Positions 35,413 through 45,950 of a DNA stretch of 64,000 bases are shown one piece after another. Numbering within the stretch: the first letter of the stretch is position 1; the number at the start of each line of letters is the position of its first letter. A program made the translations under genes and the position numbers. The stretch is from positions 124,001 to 188,000 of the forward strand of contig CAWCOA010000006.1 of assembly GCA_963797085.1 (NCBI GenBank), read 5' to 3'. The stretch is from JASJBU01 sp963797085 (GTDB taxonomy: Bacteria; Pseudomonadota; Gammaproteobacteria; Chromatiales; Chromatiaceae). The notes below the pieces were generated by a model. The model made no database searches and was not told the origin of the DNA. It saw nothing but the letters and a program-made list of their open reading frames with translations.

Positions 35413-37587
35413 ATGAGAGGTTTGCCCAAGGCAATCAGCAGCTTAGTAGGTAGCAAAGCTATCTTAAACAGGGTTTTGTCGAGAAACTTGATATCTCTTT
35501 TGTTTCTTGTTTGGTTACTCCCCACGCATGTTTGGGCAGATGTATATCTGAATGCTATTAATTTCTCAGTGCTCCCTGGAGATAAGGTACAACTAAATCT
35601 ACAAATGACTGAGCAGGTGTCTGAGCCAGTGAGTTTTACGACAGATAACCCTTCTAGGATTTCACTGGATTTCTTAGGCGTAAAGAGTGACTTGGGATAT
35701 AAAACTAAATTGATTGGAGTCGGATCTGTACATTCAGTTATGGCGTTGGAAGCAGGCAATCGAACCCGAGTTGTCATAAATCTTACTGACTCGGTTGGCC
35801 ATGAGGTAGTGGTCAATGGTGACCAGGTAAAGGTTTTGCTTGGAGATAACCGCAGGGAATCTACTCCCATGATTAGTACTTCTTCTATCAAAGTCACCGA
35901 GTCCCAAAATACTGTCGATAATACGGTTGCGTATAATACGGGAATAAGCAATGTTGACTTCAGGAGGGGGAGTTCTGGTGAAGGTCGTGTGCTAGTAACC
36001 CTTGCAGATCCATCAATCCCTGTGGATGTAAGGGAGGAAGGTGGACGGATTATCGTTGAGTTTTTCAAAGCGAGTATTGCCCCATCGATGATGCAGACTC
36101 TGGATGTTGTTGATTTTGCGACACCAGTAACTGAAATAGAAACCAGATCGAGCGGCGAAAATACTTTAATAGAGATTACTCCTACAGGTGAATATGACTA
36201 CCTTGTCTATCAAGCTAATGAAGTATTTGCAGTAGAGGTCAGATCCTTATCCAAGCAGGAAAAGGAGGCGCTGCAGAAAGAGCGCATGGTGTTTACAGGC
36301 GAAAAGCTCTCGCTGAATTTTCAAGATATTGAAGTTCGCTCTGTTTTGCAGTTGCTGGCAGACTTTACTGGTCTGAATCTTGTTACCAGTGATACCGTGA
36401 GTGGTAGAATAACACTGCGTCTGAAGAATGTTCCTTGGGATCAGGCTTTAGACATTATTTTAAAATCAAAAGGTCTCTCAAAACGACAGACAGACAATGT
36501 AGTTATGGTTGCGCCGACTGAAGAGATAGCAGCACGCGAGCAGCTTGAACTTGAGTCGCAGCAAAAAATAGAGGAACTTGCCCCATTACGTTCTGAGTTT
36601 ATTCAGGTCAACTATGCTAAGGCACAAGATCTGGCCAGTTTGTTCAAGTCTGAGGAGAATAGACTGCTTTCCGAGCGTGGTAATGTCACGGTGGATGAAA
36701 GGACAAATACGATCCTCATACAGGATACTGTTGCGAAGCTTGAAGATATACGACGCCTTTTACTAAAACTCGATATCCCTGTTCGTCAGGTATTAATCGA
36801 GTCTCGAATAGTTATCGCGAACAATGATTTTGCTAAAGACCTAGGTGTGCGGTTTGGGGCAACCTATAATGGCAATACTTACAATGGTATTAACGGCAGT
36901 TCTGTACAGACAGTCACTGGTGGGCTAGAAGGCTATATTAGTGGCACAAACTCTTTTGTAGGGGGAGTTGAAATCCCCGGTGGGTCAGGTCAGGAGGGTT
37001 TGATGGTCAATCTTCCTGTAAATGCCCCATCTGGTGCAATTAACTTCCTAGTTGGGAAGTTGGGCTCCAATCTGCTGCAATTGGAACTGTCAGCCATGCA
37101 AAGAGAGGGTAAGGGAGAGATTATATCAAGCCCTAGAATTATTACATCAGATCAAAATCAAGCCTCGATCAAGCAGGGATTTGAAATTCCTTATCAGGAG
37201 GCGAGTTCAAGTGGTGCGACATCAGTGAGCTTTAAGGAAGCAGTTCTGAAGTTGGATGTGACTCCACATATCACACCTGATGATCGCGTTCGGATGGATC
37301 TTCAAATCAATAAAGATAGTCCGGATTTTACTAACTTGGTGTTGGGCGTGCCTCCCATGGAGACGCGAAAAATTGAAACTACGGTCCTAGTTGATAACGG
37401 AGAGACTGTGGTTCTAGGTGGTGTATTTGAGCGGACTAAGACAACTGGAACTGAGAAAGTACCATTTTTCGGAGACATCCCTTATCTCGGTGTACTATTC
37501 AGAAGAAATGAAGAGAAAGATGAAAATAAGGAATTGCTAATATTTGTTACTCCTAAGATCTTGAAGGAAACCCTGAGCGTACGTTAA
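35413..37587 (+). CDS. pilQ: Type IV pilus secretin PilQ
   Basis: A 724-residue outer-membrane secretin. Signal peptide after a somewhat long basic N-terminus (cleavage near VWA). Two AMIN peptidoglycan-binding domains (about 45-125 and 175-275), an STN/N0 domain (about 295-360), an N1 domain (about 395-465) and the secretin barrel domain (about 540-720, with EGKGEIISSPRIITSDQNQASIKQG and VPFFGDIPYLGVLFRR). Last gene of the pil operon; a strong terminator follows at 37606. Confidence 0.96.
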   Translation: MRGLPKAISSLVGSKAILNRVLSRNLISLLFLVWLLPTHVWADVYLNAINFSVLPGDKVQLNLQMTEQVSEPVSFTTDNPSRISLDFLGVKSDLGYKTKLIGVGSVHSVMALEAGNRTRVVINLTDSVGHEVVVNGDQVKVLLGDNRRESTPMISTSSIKVTESQNTVDNTVAYNTGISNVDFRRGSSGEGRVLVTLADPSIPVDVREEGGRIIVEFFKASIAPSMMQTLDVVDFATPVTEIETRSSGENTLIEITPTGEYDYLVYQANEVFAVEVRSLSKQEKEALQKERMVFTGEKLSLNFQDIEVRSVLQLLADFTGLNLVTSDTVSGRITLRLKNVPWDQALDIILKSKGLSKRQTDNVVMVAPTEEIAAREQLELESQQKIEELAPLRSEFIQVNYAKAQDLASLFKSEENRLLSERGNVTVDERTNTILIQDTVAKLEDIRRLLLKLDIPVRQVLIESRIVIANNDFAKDLGVRFGATYNGNTYNGINGSSVQTVTGGLEGYISGTNSFVGGVEIPGGSGQEGLMVNLPVNAPSGAINFLVGKLGSNLLQLELSAMQREGKGEIISSPRIITSDQNQASIKQGFEIPYQEASSSGATSVSFKEAVLKLDVTPHITPDDRVRMDLQINKDSPDFTNLVLGVPPMETRKIETTVLVDNGETVVLGGVFERTKTTGTEKVPFFGDIPYLGVLFRRNEEKDENKELLIFVTPKILKETLSVR

Positions 37588-37605
37588 GAGAGCTTAGGAA
37601 CTGAT

Positions 37606-37635
37606 AAAGGCGCACCATATGGGTGCGCCTTTTTT
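37606..37635 (+). terminator. Rho-independent terminator of pilMNOPQ
   Basis: Eleven-base perfect stem (37606-37616 with 37622-37632), loop ATATG and six T from 37630. It separates pilMNOPQ from aroKB. Confidence 0.92.
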
Positions 37636-37744
37636 ATTACAGTGAGCTGGGTGGTTTCTTCAATGCAGGTGTTAATTAAAGAATTTAGCGGGTATTTTAC
37701 AGGTGAGCTTGCGCTAAGGGTCAAATCTGACTTATCTTCCACTC

Positions 37745-38266
37745 ATGAATCGTAAACAGAATTTGTTCATTATAGGGCCTATGGGTGCAGGCAAAACTAC
37801 TATTGGGAAGCAGTTGTCTCGTGTGTTGGGCATGGAATTTATTGATTCGGACCAAGAGATTCAACGTCGTACAGGGGTTGATATCCCAACTATTTTTGAA
37901 TTTGAGGGCGAAGAGGGCTTTCGTACACGTGAAAGGGCCGTGATAGATGAGTTGACAGCTAAGGACGGAGTTGTGTTAGCGACTGGCGGTGGCGTTGTGT
38001 TGGATGCAGATAATCGTCGAGTGCTTTCATCGAGGGGGTTTGTGATTTATCTTCACTGTAGCCCTGAACAGCAATATGAAAGAACATTTCGAGATCGAAA
38101 TAGACCTCTTATACAGACTAATGACCCTCTAGGGAAACTTAAAGACCTTATGCAGCAGCGCGAACCTTTATACCGCCAAACTGCGGATTTAGTTGTCACC
38201 AGCGAGCGTAGGAATGCACAGGCTGTAGTGCGAGAGATACAATCTGGACTTGAATCTGTTGGCTAA
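37745..38266 (+). CDS. aroK: Shikimate kinase
   Basis: A 173-residue kinase phosphorylating shikimate. Walker A is GPMGAGKTTIGKQL; substrate residues lie in DSDQEIQRRTGVDI, FEGEEGFRTRE and ATGGGVVLD; the lid is RDRNRPL. The ATG at 37745 lacks a strong ribosome site. aroB follows, 31 bases on. Confidence 0.95.
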   Translation: MNRKQNLFIIGPMGAGKTTIGKQLSRVLGMEFIDSDQEIQRRTGVDIPTIFEFEGEEGFRTRERAVIDELTAKDGVVLATGGGVVLDADNRRVLSSRGFVIYLHCSPEQQYERTFRDRNRPLIQTNDPLGKLKDLMQQREPLYRQTADLVVTSERRNAQAVVREIQSGLESVG

Positions 38267-38297
38267 CAGAAAATAGTTAAACCAGGCAGGAGGAATT

Positions 38298-39389
38298 TTG
38301 AATACTGCGCTTACAAGTCTGGAAGTTGCTTTAGGTGCTAGGAGTTATCCGATTTACATTGGTATGGGGATTCACCAAAGCAGCGAGTTATATAAGAAGC
38401 ACATTAATGGCAATCAGGTGATGGTGGTGACTAATGAGACAGTTGCACCTCTCTATCTCAAAGATACACTGGAAGCATTGAAAGGTTACGATACAAAAAA
38501 TGTCATTCTTCCAGATGGTGAAATGCATAAAACGCTGGATGTTCTGAACCAAATATATACAGCACTACTCGAAAGCCGATTTACTCGCAAATGCACGTTG
38601 ATTGCTCTTGGAGGGGGAGTGGTTGGTGATATGACGGGTTTTGCTGCAGCGTCTTACCAACGTGGTGTACCGTTTATCCAGGTTCCGACCACCTTGCTTT
38701 CTCAGGTTGATTCGTCAGTTGGCGGGAAAACCGGTGTGAATCATGTTTTGGGAAAAAATATGATTGGCGCTTTTTATCAACCCAAGGCCGTATTGGCTGA
38801 CACAGCTACGCTCAAAACTTTAGATCAGAGGCAGCTCTCGTCAGGGATAGCTGAGGTCATTAAATATGGTTTGATTGTAGATGCCGAGTTTTTTTCCTGG
38901 CTGGAAATGAATATGGATGCCCTGCTTGCTCTTGATAAAGAGGCATTGGCCTATGCGATTCAACGTTCCTGTCAGTGTAAGGCCGATGTGGTTGCAGCCG
39001 ATGAGATGGAAGCCGGACAAAGAGCTCTGCTTAATTTAGGCCATACATTCGGTCATGCGATAGAAACAGGAATGGGCTACGGCGAATGGTTACACGGGGA
39101 AGCGGTTGCGGTTGGGATGTGTATGGCTGCCGACCTATCACATCGATATGGTTGGCTCTCTAAGTCTGATTTTGAAAGGTGCTGCAGATTAATATCTCGC
39201 GCCGGGCTGCCAATCAATCCCCCCACGGAAATGAGCGCTGATCGTTTTATGGAGTTAATGGCGATAGATAAAAAAGTCTTGGATGGCAAGCTAAGGCTTG
39301 TGTTATTAAAAGGTATAGGATCATCATTAGTCACCAATGACTTCGATACAGACAAGCTCTTCCTCACATTAATTGAATATGGACGCTGA
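38298..39389 (+). CDS. aroB: 3-dehydroquinate synthase
   Basis: A 363-residue NAD- and metal-dependent enzyme of the shikimate pathway. Starts at a TTG at 38298 directly after a strong AGGAGG site; no ATG is available in that position. Motifs: LPDGEMHKTL, ALGGGVVGDMTGFAAASYQRG, PTTLLSQVDSSVGGKTGVNH, LNLGHTFGHAIE and HGEAVAVGM, with Glu and two His as metal ligands. Confidence 0.95.
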   Translation: MNTALTSLEVALGARSYPIYIGMGIHQSSELYKKHINGNQVMVVTNETVAPLYLKDTLEALKGYDTKNVILPDGEMHKTLDVLNQIYTALLESRFTRKCTLIALGGGVVGDMTGFAAASYQRGVPFIQVPTTLLSQVDSSVGGKTGVNHVLGKNMIGAFYQPKAVLADTATLKTLDQRQLSSGIAEVIKYGLIVDAEFFSWLEMNMDALLALDKEALAYAIQRSCQCKADVVAADEMEAGQRALLNLGHTFGHAIETGMGYGEWLHGEAVAVGMCMAADLSHRYGWLSKSDFERCCRLISRAGLPINPPTEMSADRFMELMAIDKKVLDGKLRLVLLKGIGSSLVTNDFDTDKLFLTLIEYGR

Positions 39390-39394
39390 GTGGT

Positions 39395-41017
39395 TTGTTC
39401 AGGGTGCCCGTGGACGTAAAAATAACTGATTACTTCACAACATTAGAGGCGTCACAAAGATTTGATCTGATACGTCATCTCATTGAAAATAGTGAAATTA
39501 TTCCTCTTGTTCGGGGCTCGTTAGGCATAGGTAAAAGCCATCTTGCGGCCCGTATACAACAATCGGCCCCGGATAATTGGTCAGTCTGTCTTTTTGAGGC
39601 GAGCGCGACACTATCGCCAGAGCAACTTTTGACATACATCGCAAGATGTTACGGCTGGTCGGATGCGGAGGTGCAGGAGGACCCGCTGCAAGGTTTGGTC
39701 AGGCGATTTGAATCGATGCGCGAACAGGGACTGGTTCCTGTGATTCTGATCGATGACGCACAATTGCTACAACCAACAGGTTTAATAACGTTACTAAGGC
39801 TGTTTGAAAGACAGCAAGCGGGCGAGCCGTTAGTCAGTATTGTGCTTTTTGCCGACGAGCAGATTGATATGCTGCTTTCTACTCCTCAACTGCGGACAAT
39901 GTCTCCACAATCGATCCAGGTTATCGATCTTCAGCCATTGAACAGAGAAGATGCAACCTCATTTATGCATTTTCTGCTGCAAGTGGAATCTCTATCAGCC
40001 GATCTTGAGCTGGATAGTTCAAGGCTGACGCAGTTGTATAGACAAACCAAGGGCATTCCAGGTCTGCTTCGTCAGGAAATCCTGAATACAATCAGTAACC
40101 GAGGTGAGGCGCAGGAATCCGATCAGAAAAACGTAGGTCGAATTATCTACTTCGCGGTACCAATACTGTTTTTATTGGGCGCGGTCCTACTATTTGAGGA
40201 TGATATAAACCAATTATTCAACAGCGCAGAATCTACTACAGTTCCTATGCCCATCGAAACCCAAGATCATAGCCAAGTTGAGATGGCTGGTGAGCAGAAT
40301 TCTGGCAAATTGGAATATCCAGCCTTGGTGCAGCATCAACAGACCCCACCGGAAACCGAGAAAGAACTATTAGAAATTACTGCGACCGCACAGGTAATTG
40401 AAGATAATAGGGATGCTGATTCAATGCAGGCAGTGCCAGAAAGTGGTAATACCAATGAGAGTACTGCAGCAGATCATGACGGGGCACTAGCATTAGCGGT
40501 TGATCAGGACGTGAAGGCTTTATCAGAGCCCTTACTCGTACCATTAGATCAGCCAGTAGCATTATTGGAGAGTACCCAAGAACCTGAGGTTTTTATACCC
40601 CCCATTCCCAAGAGCGCCGTTGAAGATAGTCCTCAGGAACTGGAGACTGTGTCTGCAGTAGTCAAAGAGGAAGATGGGCCTCTGCTTGAGCAAGCAGTTG
40701 CTGTGCAGCGGCCGATAGATTCTCTTAATGGAAGCGAGTGGGTTAGCACGCGATTGCCAGAGCACTACACCCTTCAATTGTTGGGTGTCGAGAGCCTGAT
40801 ATCGCTGAAAGAGTATGTTTCAAAGCATGCTTTAAAAGGCGAAGTCTTCTACATAAAAACTCTGAGGAATGGAAAACCCTGGTTTTCACTGATATGGGGT
40901 GAATTTCCGGATAAATTGAGTGCAATTAATGCACAAAGACATTTACCGCGATCAGTGAAGCGTGCTGGCATCTGGTCAAGGTCATTCGGAGAATTGCAAA
41001 AATTACTTGATCAATGA
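39395..41017 (+). CDS. DamX-like AAA-ATPase with membrane segment and C-terminal SPOR domain
   Basis: A protein of about 540 residues. The N-terminal AAA domain has a Walker A-like GSLGIGKSH and Walker B VPVILIDDAQLL (about residues 1-240). One membrane segment (about 250-267) is followed by a long acidic linker and a C-terminal SPOR domain (about 465-540; HYTLQLLGVESLISLKEY, FYIKTLRNGKPWFSLIWGEF). SPOR binds denuded septal peptidoglycan, so a role in cell division is expected, as for DamX. Start is unsure: TTG 39395 or GTG 39404, neither with a good ribosome site. Position after aroB is the usual one for damX. Confidence 0.85.
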   Translation: MFRVPVDVKITDYFTTLEASQRFDLIRHLIENSEIIPLVRGSLGIGKSHLAARIQQSAPDNWSVCLFEASATLSPEQLLTYIARCYGWSDAEVQEDPLQGLVRRFESMREQGLVPVILIDDAQLLQPTGLITLLRLFERQQAGEPLVSIVLFADEQIDMLLSTPQLRTMSPQSIQVIDLQPLNREDATSFMHFLLQVESLSADLELDSSRLTQLYRQTKGIPGLLRQEILNTISNRGEAQESDQKNVGRIIYFAVPILFLLGAVLLFEDDINQLFNSAESTTVPMPIETQDHSQVEMAGEQNSGKLEYPALVQHQQTPPETEKELLEITATAQVIEDNRDADSMQAVPESGNTNESTAADHDGALALAVDQDVKALSEPLLVPLDQPVALLESTQEPEVFIPPIPKSAVEDSPQELETVSAVVKEEDGPLLEQAVAVQRPIDSLNGSEWVSTRLPEHYTLQLLGVESLISLKEYVSKHALKGEVFYIKTLRNGKPWFSLIWGEFPDKLSAINAQRHLPRSVKRAGIWSRSFGELQKLLDQ

Positions 41018-41066
41018 AATTTGATCAGGATAATTTCTAATAGAATTAGTTGGTTATGAATCGATT

Positions 41067-41090
41067 GAATATGCATATAAAAGCATATTC
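41067..41090. promoter_or_regulatory. Inverted repeat in the gltB upstream region
   Basis: Perfect eight-base dyad GAATATGC-N8-GCATATTC, 211 bases before gltB and 50 after the damX-like stop. No T-run follows. Possible regulator site or small hairpin; function not shown. Confidence 0.35.
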
Positions 41091-41300
41091 GACTTACCAA
41101 GCTCATTTATTGCTGCCCTGAATAGTAAGATGCTTTCCTGAATATGGAATCTCAAGTATCCTACGCGGTTCTTCGTTCGCAAGTCGGCGTTTGGACGGCA
41201 TGATTACGTCGCAGAATTAACTTATACAAGGTTATTGCAGATAGCTCTACCGTCGGGTTACGGTCGGCTTGTGGGCCAAATAACAAAATAGAGGTATGCA

Positions 41301-44300
41301 ATGGGTCAAAGTAGTTTGCCTCCAAGACAGGGTCTTTATGACCCGGTCAATGAACATGATGCCTGTGGAGTTGGGTTTGTAGCCAACATCAAGGGTGTAC
41401 AAAGTCATCGGATCATCCGGCAAGGATTGGGGATTCTCGATCGTTTGACTCATCGCGGCGCAGTTGGCGCCGACCCTCGGGCGGGTGACGGAGCGGGGCT
41501 GCTGCTGCAGATACCGGACGCCTTCTTCCGGTCGGTTGTCGATTTCGAGCTGCCGGCAAACGGAGAATATGCAGTTGGTATGGTATTTCTGCCCCAACAC
41601 GAGGGTAGTCGCAATGAGTGTGAAGAGACCATTGAGAATCTAGTTCAGGATGAGGGCCAGAGCCTTATCGGTTGGCGCGATGTGCCGGTCGACAACGCCG
41701 GACTGGGCTACAGTGTTAAACCGACAGAGCCCGTGATACGCCAGATTTTTGTCTCCCGTGGAGAAAATTGTGGTGATCAGAATAGTTTCGAACGTAAACT
41801 TTTCGTGATTCGTAAACAAATCGAGAAACTGATACGGGATGCCGAAATGGAGGGCGGTGATGCATTCTACTTCACCTCATTTTCTTCCCGCACAATTGTC
41901 TACAAGGGTATGCTGCTTTCGGATCAGGTTGGTGAATTTTATAAGGATCTGAAAGACGAGCGGATGGAATCCGCCTTGGCCCTGGTTCATCAGCGTTTTT
42001 CCACCAACACCTTCCCGACCTGGGATCTGGCCCACCCGTTCCGCATGATTGCCCATAATGGCGAGATCAATACGCTACGTGGCAATGTCAACTGGATGGC
42101 GGCGCGTAAGAATTCCATGGCTTCAGACATTTTAGGGGAGGACCTGGATAAAATCTGGCCGCTGATCCCGGAAGGTCAGTCAGACTCAGCCTGTTTCGAC
42201 AACGCGCTCGAATTGCTGGTTGCCGGAGGTTACAGCCTGTCTCATGCCATGATGATGCTGATACCCGAGGCCTGGGTTGGCAATAAATTGATGGACAAAA
42301 AACGCCGGGCATTTTACGAATACAACGCGGCTTTGATGGAGCCATGGGACGGTCCTGCTGCCGTGGCCTTCACCGATGGCAGACAGATCGGCGCCACCCT
42401 GGACAGAAATGGCTTACGCCCGGCACGCTATCTGATCACTGATGATGACCTGGTGGTGATGGCCTCTGAGATGGGAGTGCTCGACATCCCGGAAGAAAAG
42501 ATCATCAAAAAATGGCGTCTACAGCCCGGCAAGATGTTCCTCATCGACATGGAGCAGGGCCGGATCATCGATGATGCCGAACTCAAAGAGCAACTGGCTG
42601 GAGCTGAGCCCTATCAAGACTGGCTCGACAAGACCCAGATTCATCTGGACGAACTGCCATCTGACGTGGCACCTATGGCGCCAGACGAAGAGACCTTGTT
42701 GGATACCCAGCAGGCGTTTGGTTACAGTCAGGAAGATATCAAGTTTCTACTTACCCCGATGGTTATGACGGGGCAAGAGGGGACTGGCTCCATGGGAGCG
42801 GATAACCCTCCTTCGGTACTCTCATTGCGAGCCAAGCATCTCTCGACCTATTTCAAGCAGAATTTTGCACAGGTGACCAATCCGCCCATCGACCCGATTC
42901 GGGAAGAGCTTGTGATGTCCCTGGTCAGCCTGATCGGTCCCAGGCCCAATCTGCTGAATCCGTCAGATGCCGGCAAGCACATGCGTCTCGAAGTTTGCCA
43001 GCCGATTCTCACCAATGAGGATCTGGAGCGGATTCGCCATGTGGAAGACAACACGGCAGGCGCATTCCGGACCAAGACGCTGGCCATCACCTATCCGGTA
43101 GCCAATGGTGCGGAGGGTATGCGAGAAGCATTGACAGCCCTTTGCGAACTGGCGGAGCAGAAGGTGACGGAAGGTTACAATATCCTGATTCTGTCAGATC
43201 GCAATGTGGATGCCGACAACATTGCCATACCGGCGTTGCTGGCGACCTCTGCCGTGCATCACCATCTTATCCGCAAAGGTCTGCGTACCGAGTCAGGCCT
43301 GGTCATCGAAACAGGCGCTGCATTGGAAATACATCACTATGCGACCCTGGCGGGTTATGGTGCGGAAGCGATCAATCCCTACTTGGCCTTCGATACCATC
43401 CAGTCACAGCTGGCGGATTTTCCCGAGCGACTGGATTTCTCCAAGGCTCAGAAACGTTATATCAAGGCGATTGGCAAGGGTCTGAAAAAAGTGATGTCGA
43501 AAATGGGCATCTCCACCTACCAGTCCTATTGCGGCGCTCAGATCTTCGATGCCGTCGGCCTCTCCAGTGAATTAATCGACACCTACTTTACCGGCACCAC
43601 AACTACCATTGAGGGCGCGGGACTGCTTGAAATCGCGGCTGAAGCCATGAAATGGCATGACAAGGGATATGGGCATCAGCAGATTTACCGCAAGCATTTG
43701 GATGTGGGAGGCGACTACGCATACCGACTGCGAGGGGAGGACCATAACTGGACCCCTGAGACCATTGCCAAGATTCAGCATGCGGTGAGGAATAATGATT
43801 GGCGTACCTATGAGGAGTACGCCCGTTCGATGAATGAACAAAATGAGATTCTGCTGACATTGCGTGGCTTGTTCGAATTCAAATGGGCCGCCGAGCCCGT
43901 GCCTCTGGATGAGGTAGAACCCGCCAGCGAAATTGTAAAACGATTTGCTACCGGCGCCATGTCCTTCGGCTCGATCTCGTACGAGGCGCATTCGACCCTG
44001 GCAAAGGCGATGAACCAGATCGGCGGCAAATCAAATACCGGTGAGGGCGGTGAGGAGCCTGAGCGTTTCAGAGCGCTTCCGGACGGCTCCAGAAATCCAG
44101 AGCGATCCGCCATCAAACAGGTTGCCTCAGGACGTTTTGGAGTGACCACCGAGTATCTGGTCAATTCCGACGATATACAGATCAAAATGGCTCAGGGCGC
44201 AAAACCTGGTGAAGGTGGTCAACTACCTGGCCACAAGGTCAATCAACAAATTGCGCGGGTGCGGCATTCAACCCAGGGGGTGGGTTTGATATCACCGCCG

Positions 44301-45950
44301 CCGCATCACGATATCTACTCCATTGAAGATCTGGCGCAGCTGATCCACGATCTGAAAAATGTTCAACCCAAATCGCGCATCTCGGTAAAACTGGTCTCCG
44401 AAGTGGGCGTGGGCACCGTTGCGGCGGGGGTCTCCAAGGCCCATGCTGATCACGTCACTATCGCGGGTTATGATGGTGGCACCGGGGCTTCCCCTCTGAC
44501 TTCCATCAAACATGCGGGCTCGCCTTGGGAGATCGGGTTGGCGGAAACCCACCAGACTCTGGTCCTCAATCAGTTGCGCGATCGCATTGCCGTGCAGGCG
44601 GATGGAGGCATGCGCACCGGAAGGGACGTGGTGATCGCCGCCCTGCTGGGGGCTGACGAAATCGGGTTTGCCACCGCACCGCTGATCGCCGAAGGCTGCC
44701 TGATGATGCGCAAGTGTCACCTTAATACTTGCCCGGTAGGTATCGCTACCCAGGATCCTGAGTTGCGCAAGCGCTTTACCGGCAAGCCAGAGGATGTGAT
44801 TAACTTTTTCTTCTTTGTCGCAGAAGAGGCCCGTCGTCTGATGGCAAAGCTGGGTTTTCGCACATTCAACGAGATGATTGGACAGAGCGATCGTTTACAT
44901 ATGCGCACGGCCATCAACCACTGGAAAGCCAGAGGACTCGACTACAGTCGGCTGCTTGCCAAGCCGGAGGCTGTAGAGGGAGTTGGTATCTACAACTCTG
45001 CCGTACAAGATCACGGGCTGGACAAGGCTATCGATAATGAATTGATCCGCCAGGCTGCCCCAACCCTGGAACAGGGTGAGCCGGTCAAGATCGAGATCGA
45101 TATCCACAACTACAACCGCACCTTTGGCGCCATGTTGTCAGGACGTCTGGCTGAGCGCTACGGCCATGCGGGCCTGCCAGATGAGACTGTCTACATCAAG
45201 GCCAAGGGGACTGCCGGGCAGTCCTTCGGGGCCTGGGTAACCAAAGGCGTCACCATCGAGCTTGCGGGTGAAGGTAACGACTATGTCGGTAAAGGCCTCT
45301 CTGGAGGGCGGCTTGTGATCTATCCGCCGGAAGAGTCGAAGATTGGCAAAGCGGAAGAAAACATCATTGTCGGCAACACGGTTCTGTATGGTGCGATCGG
45401 CGGCGAGTGTTACTTCCGCGGAGTGGCGGGTGAGCGCTTTTGTGTACGGAATTCCGGTGCCCAAGCAGTCATCGAAGGCGTGGGTGATCACGGCTGTGAG
45501 TATATGACTGGTGGTATCGTGGTCTGTCTCGGGAGTACGGGTCGTAACTTTGCTGCAGGCATGTCCGGCGGCATTGCCTATGTACTGGATGAGCAAGGTG
45601 ATTTCGAAGATCGTTGCAATCTTGCCCAAGTCGAGCTGGAACCTATCCTGGAAGAAGATGAAGCCCTGGAAGAGATCGATCACCAGGGTGGTGATTTAGA
45701 GGGTCACGGCAGGGTTGACGTGAGTCATGATATGACCCGCTTCGACTCGATTCGACTCAAGCAGATGATTGAGAAGCATCTGCACTACACCAATTCAGCT
45801 GTTGCGATGCGAATACTGGATGACTGGGACAGCTATCTGCGTAAGTTCGTTAAAGTTATGCCGGTGGAATACCGCCGTGCACTGGAAGAGATGCAGGCAC
45901 AAAAAATGGCCAATGCAGCGGTAAGTAAGGGGGCCAGTAATCATGGGTAA
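41301..45950 (+). CDS. gltB: Glutamate synthase (NADPH) large subunit
   Basis: A 1549-residue iron-sulfur flavoprotein. The first 21 residues look like the propeptide, making Cys22 (in HDACGVGFV) the N-terminal nucleophile of the glutamine amidotransferase domain. A central domain and the FMN-binding synthase barrel follow (GGKSNTGEGGEEPERF, PGEGGQLPGHKV, GYDGGTGASPL). The 3Fe-4S cysteines lie in CLMMRKCHLNTCP. A C-terminal GXGXG beta-helix domain ends the protein. It makes two glutamates from glutamine and 2-oxoglutarate. gltD overlaps its last eight bases. Confidence 0.97.
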   Translation: MGQSSLPPRQGLYDPVNEHDACGVGFVANIKGVQSHRIIRQGLGILDRLTHRGAVGADPRAGDGAGLLLQIPDAFFRSVVDFELPANGEYAVGMVFLPQHEGSRNECEETIENLVQDEGQSLIGWRDVPVDNAGLGYSVKPTEPVIRQIFVSRGENCGDQNSFERKLFVIRKQIEKLIRDAEMEGGDAFYFTSFSSRTIVYKGMLLSDQVGEFYKDLKDERMESALALVHQRFSTNTFPTWDLAHPFRMIAHNGEINTLRGNVNWMAARKNSMASDILGEDLDKIWPLIPEGQSDSACFDNALELLVAGGYSLSHAMMMLIPEAWVGNKLMDKKRRAFYEYNAALMEPWDGPAAVAFTDGRQIGATLDRNGLRPARYLITDDDLVVMASEMGVLDIPEEKIIKKWRLQPGKMFLIDMEQGRIIDDAELKEQLAGAEPYQDWLDKTQIHLDELPSDVAPMAPDEETLLDTQQAFGYSQEDIKFLLTPMVMTGQEGTGSMGADNPPSVLSLRAKHLSTYFKQNFAQVTNPPIDPIREELVMSLVSLIGPRPNLLNPSDAGKHMRLEVCQPILTNEDLERIRHVEDNTAGAFRTKTLAITYPVANGAEGMREALTALCELAEQKVTEGYNILILSDRNVDADNIAIPALLATSAVHHHLIRKGLRTESGLVIETGAALEIHHYATLAGYGAEAINPYLAFDTIQSQLADFPERLDFSKAQKRYIKAIGKGLKKVMSKMGISTYQSYCGAQIFDAVGLSSELIDTYFTGTTTTIEGAGLLEIAAEAMKWHDKGYGHQQIYRKHLDVGGDYAYRLRGEDHNWTPETIAKIQHAVRNNDWRTYEEYARSMNEQNEILLTLRGLFEFKWAAEPVPLDEVEPASEIVKRFATGAMSFGSISYEAHSTLAKAMNQIGGKSNTGEGGEEPERFRALPDGSRNPERSAIKQVASGRFGVTTEYLVNSDDIQIKMAQGAKPGEGGQLPGHKVNQQIARVRHSTQGVGLISPPPHHDIYSIEDLAQLIHDLKNVQPKSRISVKLVSEVGVGTVAAGVSKAHADHVTIAGYDGGTGASPLTSIKHAGSPWEIGLAETHQTLVLNQLRDRIAVQADGGMRTGRDVVIAALLGADEIGFATAPLIAEGCLMMRKCHLNTCPVGIATQDPELRKRFTGKPEDVINFFFFVAEEARRLMAKLGFRTFNEMIGQSDRLHMRTAINHWKARGLDYSRLLAKPEAVEGVGIYNSAVQDHGLDKAIDNELIRQAAPTLEQGEPVKIEIDIHNYNRTFGAMLSGRLAERYGHAGLPDETVYIKAKGTAGQSFGAWVTKGVTIELAGEGNDYVGKGLSGGRLVIYPPEESKIGKAEENIIVGNTVLYGAIGGECYFRGVAGERFCVRNSGAQAVIEGVGDHGCEYMTGGIVVCLGSTGRNFAAGMSGGIAYVLDEQGDFEDRCNLAQVELEPILEEDEALEEIDHQGGDLEGHGRVDVSHDMTRFDSIRLKQMIEKHLHYTNSAVAMRILDDWDSYLRKFVKVMPVEYRRALEEMQAQKMANAAVSKGASNHG

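Noticed and set aside
41056..41121. 21-codon frame upstream of gltB as a leader peptide
   Set aside because: No ribosome site and no run of regulatory codons.
45138..45683. Long minus-strand frame inside gltB
   Set aside because: Antisense shadow of a highly conserved gene.
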